Made by a program: the position numbers and the translations under genes | Part shown: piece after piece, positions 63,603-64,000 of the stretch | Position numbering within the stretch: position 1 is the first letter of the stretch | Layout of the letters: every line of letters starts with the position of its first letter | Notes under the pieces: generated by a model | Told to the model about the DNA's origin: nothing | Database searches by the model: none | The model's input: the letters and a program-made list of their open reading frames with translations, nothing else | DNA from: Byssothecium circinans | Lineage: Eukaryota > Ascomycota > Dothideomycetes > Pleosporales > Massarinaceae | NCBI GenBank assembly: GCA_010015675.1 | Contig: ML977016.1 | Coordinates: 31,465-95,464, forward strand | Direction: 5' to 3' | Length of the DNA: 64,000 nt

Positions 63603-63756
63603 CCTGAGTGTTCCCGCGTATAGCTTGTGAGAGTCGAACGAAACTTGAGATGGTTAGGCGACCAACTACCGTGTCCGTGCGCGTAACGCCCGGATTCGCG
63701 TAACGAGCCACCCTCATCAAAATAACCAAAGTTCAACACGCGATAACTCCACCAAT

Positions 63757-63981
63757 ATGGCCCCAATTAACGACGCGCTTGCAGAGCTAGAATTGCTAGA
63801 GTATGGAGAGGACTTCTCCTACAGAAAAATTACTGCCAAGTATAGTGTTAATCGCTCTACGCTGGCCCGAAGGCATTACTGTGGCTCACCACCTGATGCA
63901 CGGCCCCACCTGATGCACGGTTCAACGAAATTTTTCAAAATCTTCCACCACCCACATCTCCACCAATATGGCAGGTATTGA
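63757..63981 (+). mobile_element. Truncated pogo/Fot1-type transposase 5' end
   Basis: The ATG at 63757 starts MAPINDALAELELLEYGE followed by FSYRKITAKYSVNRSTLARR, the psq-type helix-turn-helix that opens fungal pogo/Fot1 transposases. After about 45 residues the similarity stops at 63890, where the direct repeat begins, and the frame ends at 63981. No DDE catalytic part is present, so it is an inactive fragment. Confidence 0.7.
63890..63920. repeat. Short direct repeat at the transposon junction
   Basis: CACCTGATGCACGG occurs twice in tandem, separated by a few bases, exactly where the first transposase frame loses its similarity. It may be the terminal sequence of a second element inserted there. 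Confidence 0.65.
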
Positions 63982-64000
63982 GGCAGCGCTTGAAGCGCTG
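63968..64000 (+). mobile_element. Second transposase start, cut by the window end
   Basis: ATG at 63968 opens MAGIEAALEAL, again the start pattern of pogo/Fot1 transposases. It is preceded by the same CTCCACCAATATGGC leader as the first copy. Only 11 residues are visible, so its state is unknown. Confidence 0.5.

Noticed and set aside
1..64000. CRISPR arrays, bacterial-type operons or ribosome binding sites
   Set aside because: Gene structure is clearly eukaryotic with spliceosomal introns; no regularly spaced direct repeats were seen.

Overview
The window is nuclear DNA from a filamentous ascomycete. The genes carry many short GT-AG introns (about 45-140 bp) with recognisable branch sites. 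The gene content (multimodular NRPS, ABCC transporter, fungal-type transcription factor, neutral ceramidase, pogo/Fot1-type transposon pieces) fits a Dothideomycete or Eurotiomycete. I cannot name the species; Pleosporales is my guess.

Layout. 0-8.6 kb: the 3' end of a shikimate-dehydrogenase-type gene, a truncated secreted alpha-amylase, a regulator that joins a SAM domain, an HMG box and a fungal transcription-factor regulatory region, and an unknown 321-aa protein. 9.7-12.1 kb: a 764-aa membrane protein on the minus strand. 13.4-38.5 kb: one giant NRPS gene on the minus strand. 38.5-42.9 kb: gene-poor spacer. 42.9-48.3 kb: a divergent 14-exon ABCC transporter. 48.3-52.4 kb: nothing convincing. 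52.4-57.3 kb: an SDR oxidoreductase, an acidic hypothetical protein and decayed ORF remnants. 58.2-62.6 kb: a DJ-1/PfpI-like protein, the splicing factor SPF27/BCAS2 and a neutral ceramidase. 62.8-64.0 kb: a tRNA-like fragment, a long inverted repeat and two transposase 5' ends.

The centrepiece is the NRPS. I joined 17 exons with consistent splice phases into one frame of 7,963 residues. Its order is (half C)-A1-T1-E1-C1-A2-T2-C2-A3-T3-E2-C3-A4-T4-C4-A5-T5-E3-C5-linker-T6-C6-T7*. Five A domains and epimerases in modules 1, 3 and 5 predict an alternating D-L-D-L-D pentapeptide core. The sixth module has no A domain: a Ser/Arg-rich linker sits where it should be. The last carrier domain has Ile where the phosphopantetheine Ser belongs. 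No thioesterase or reductase was seen, so release probably depends on the terminal C domain. From memory, this organisation and the neighbouring ABC transporter recall the Pes1/NPS4/AbNPS2 group of large synthetases linked to conidial surface properties. That link is a recollection, not a search result.

How the genes may work together: the NRPS builds the peptide and the divergent ABCC transporter is the obvious exporter or self-protection candidate. The SAM-HMG regulator and the SDR enzyme are possible but unproven cluster members. The genes right of 58 kb look like ordinary genome, which suggests the cluster ends before them.
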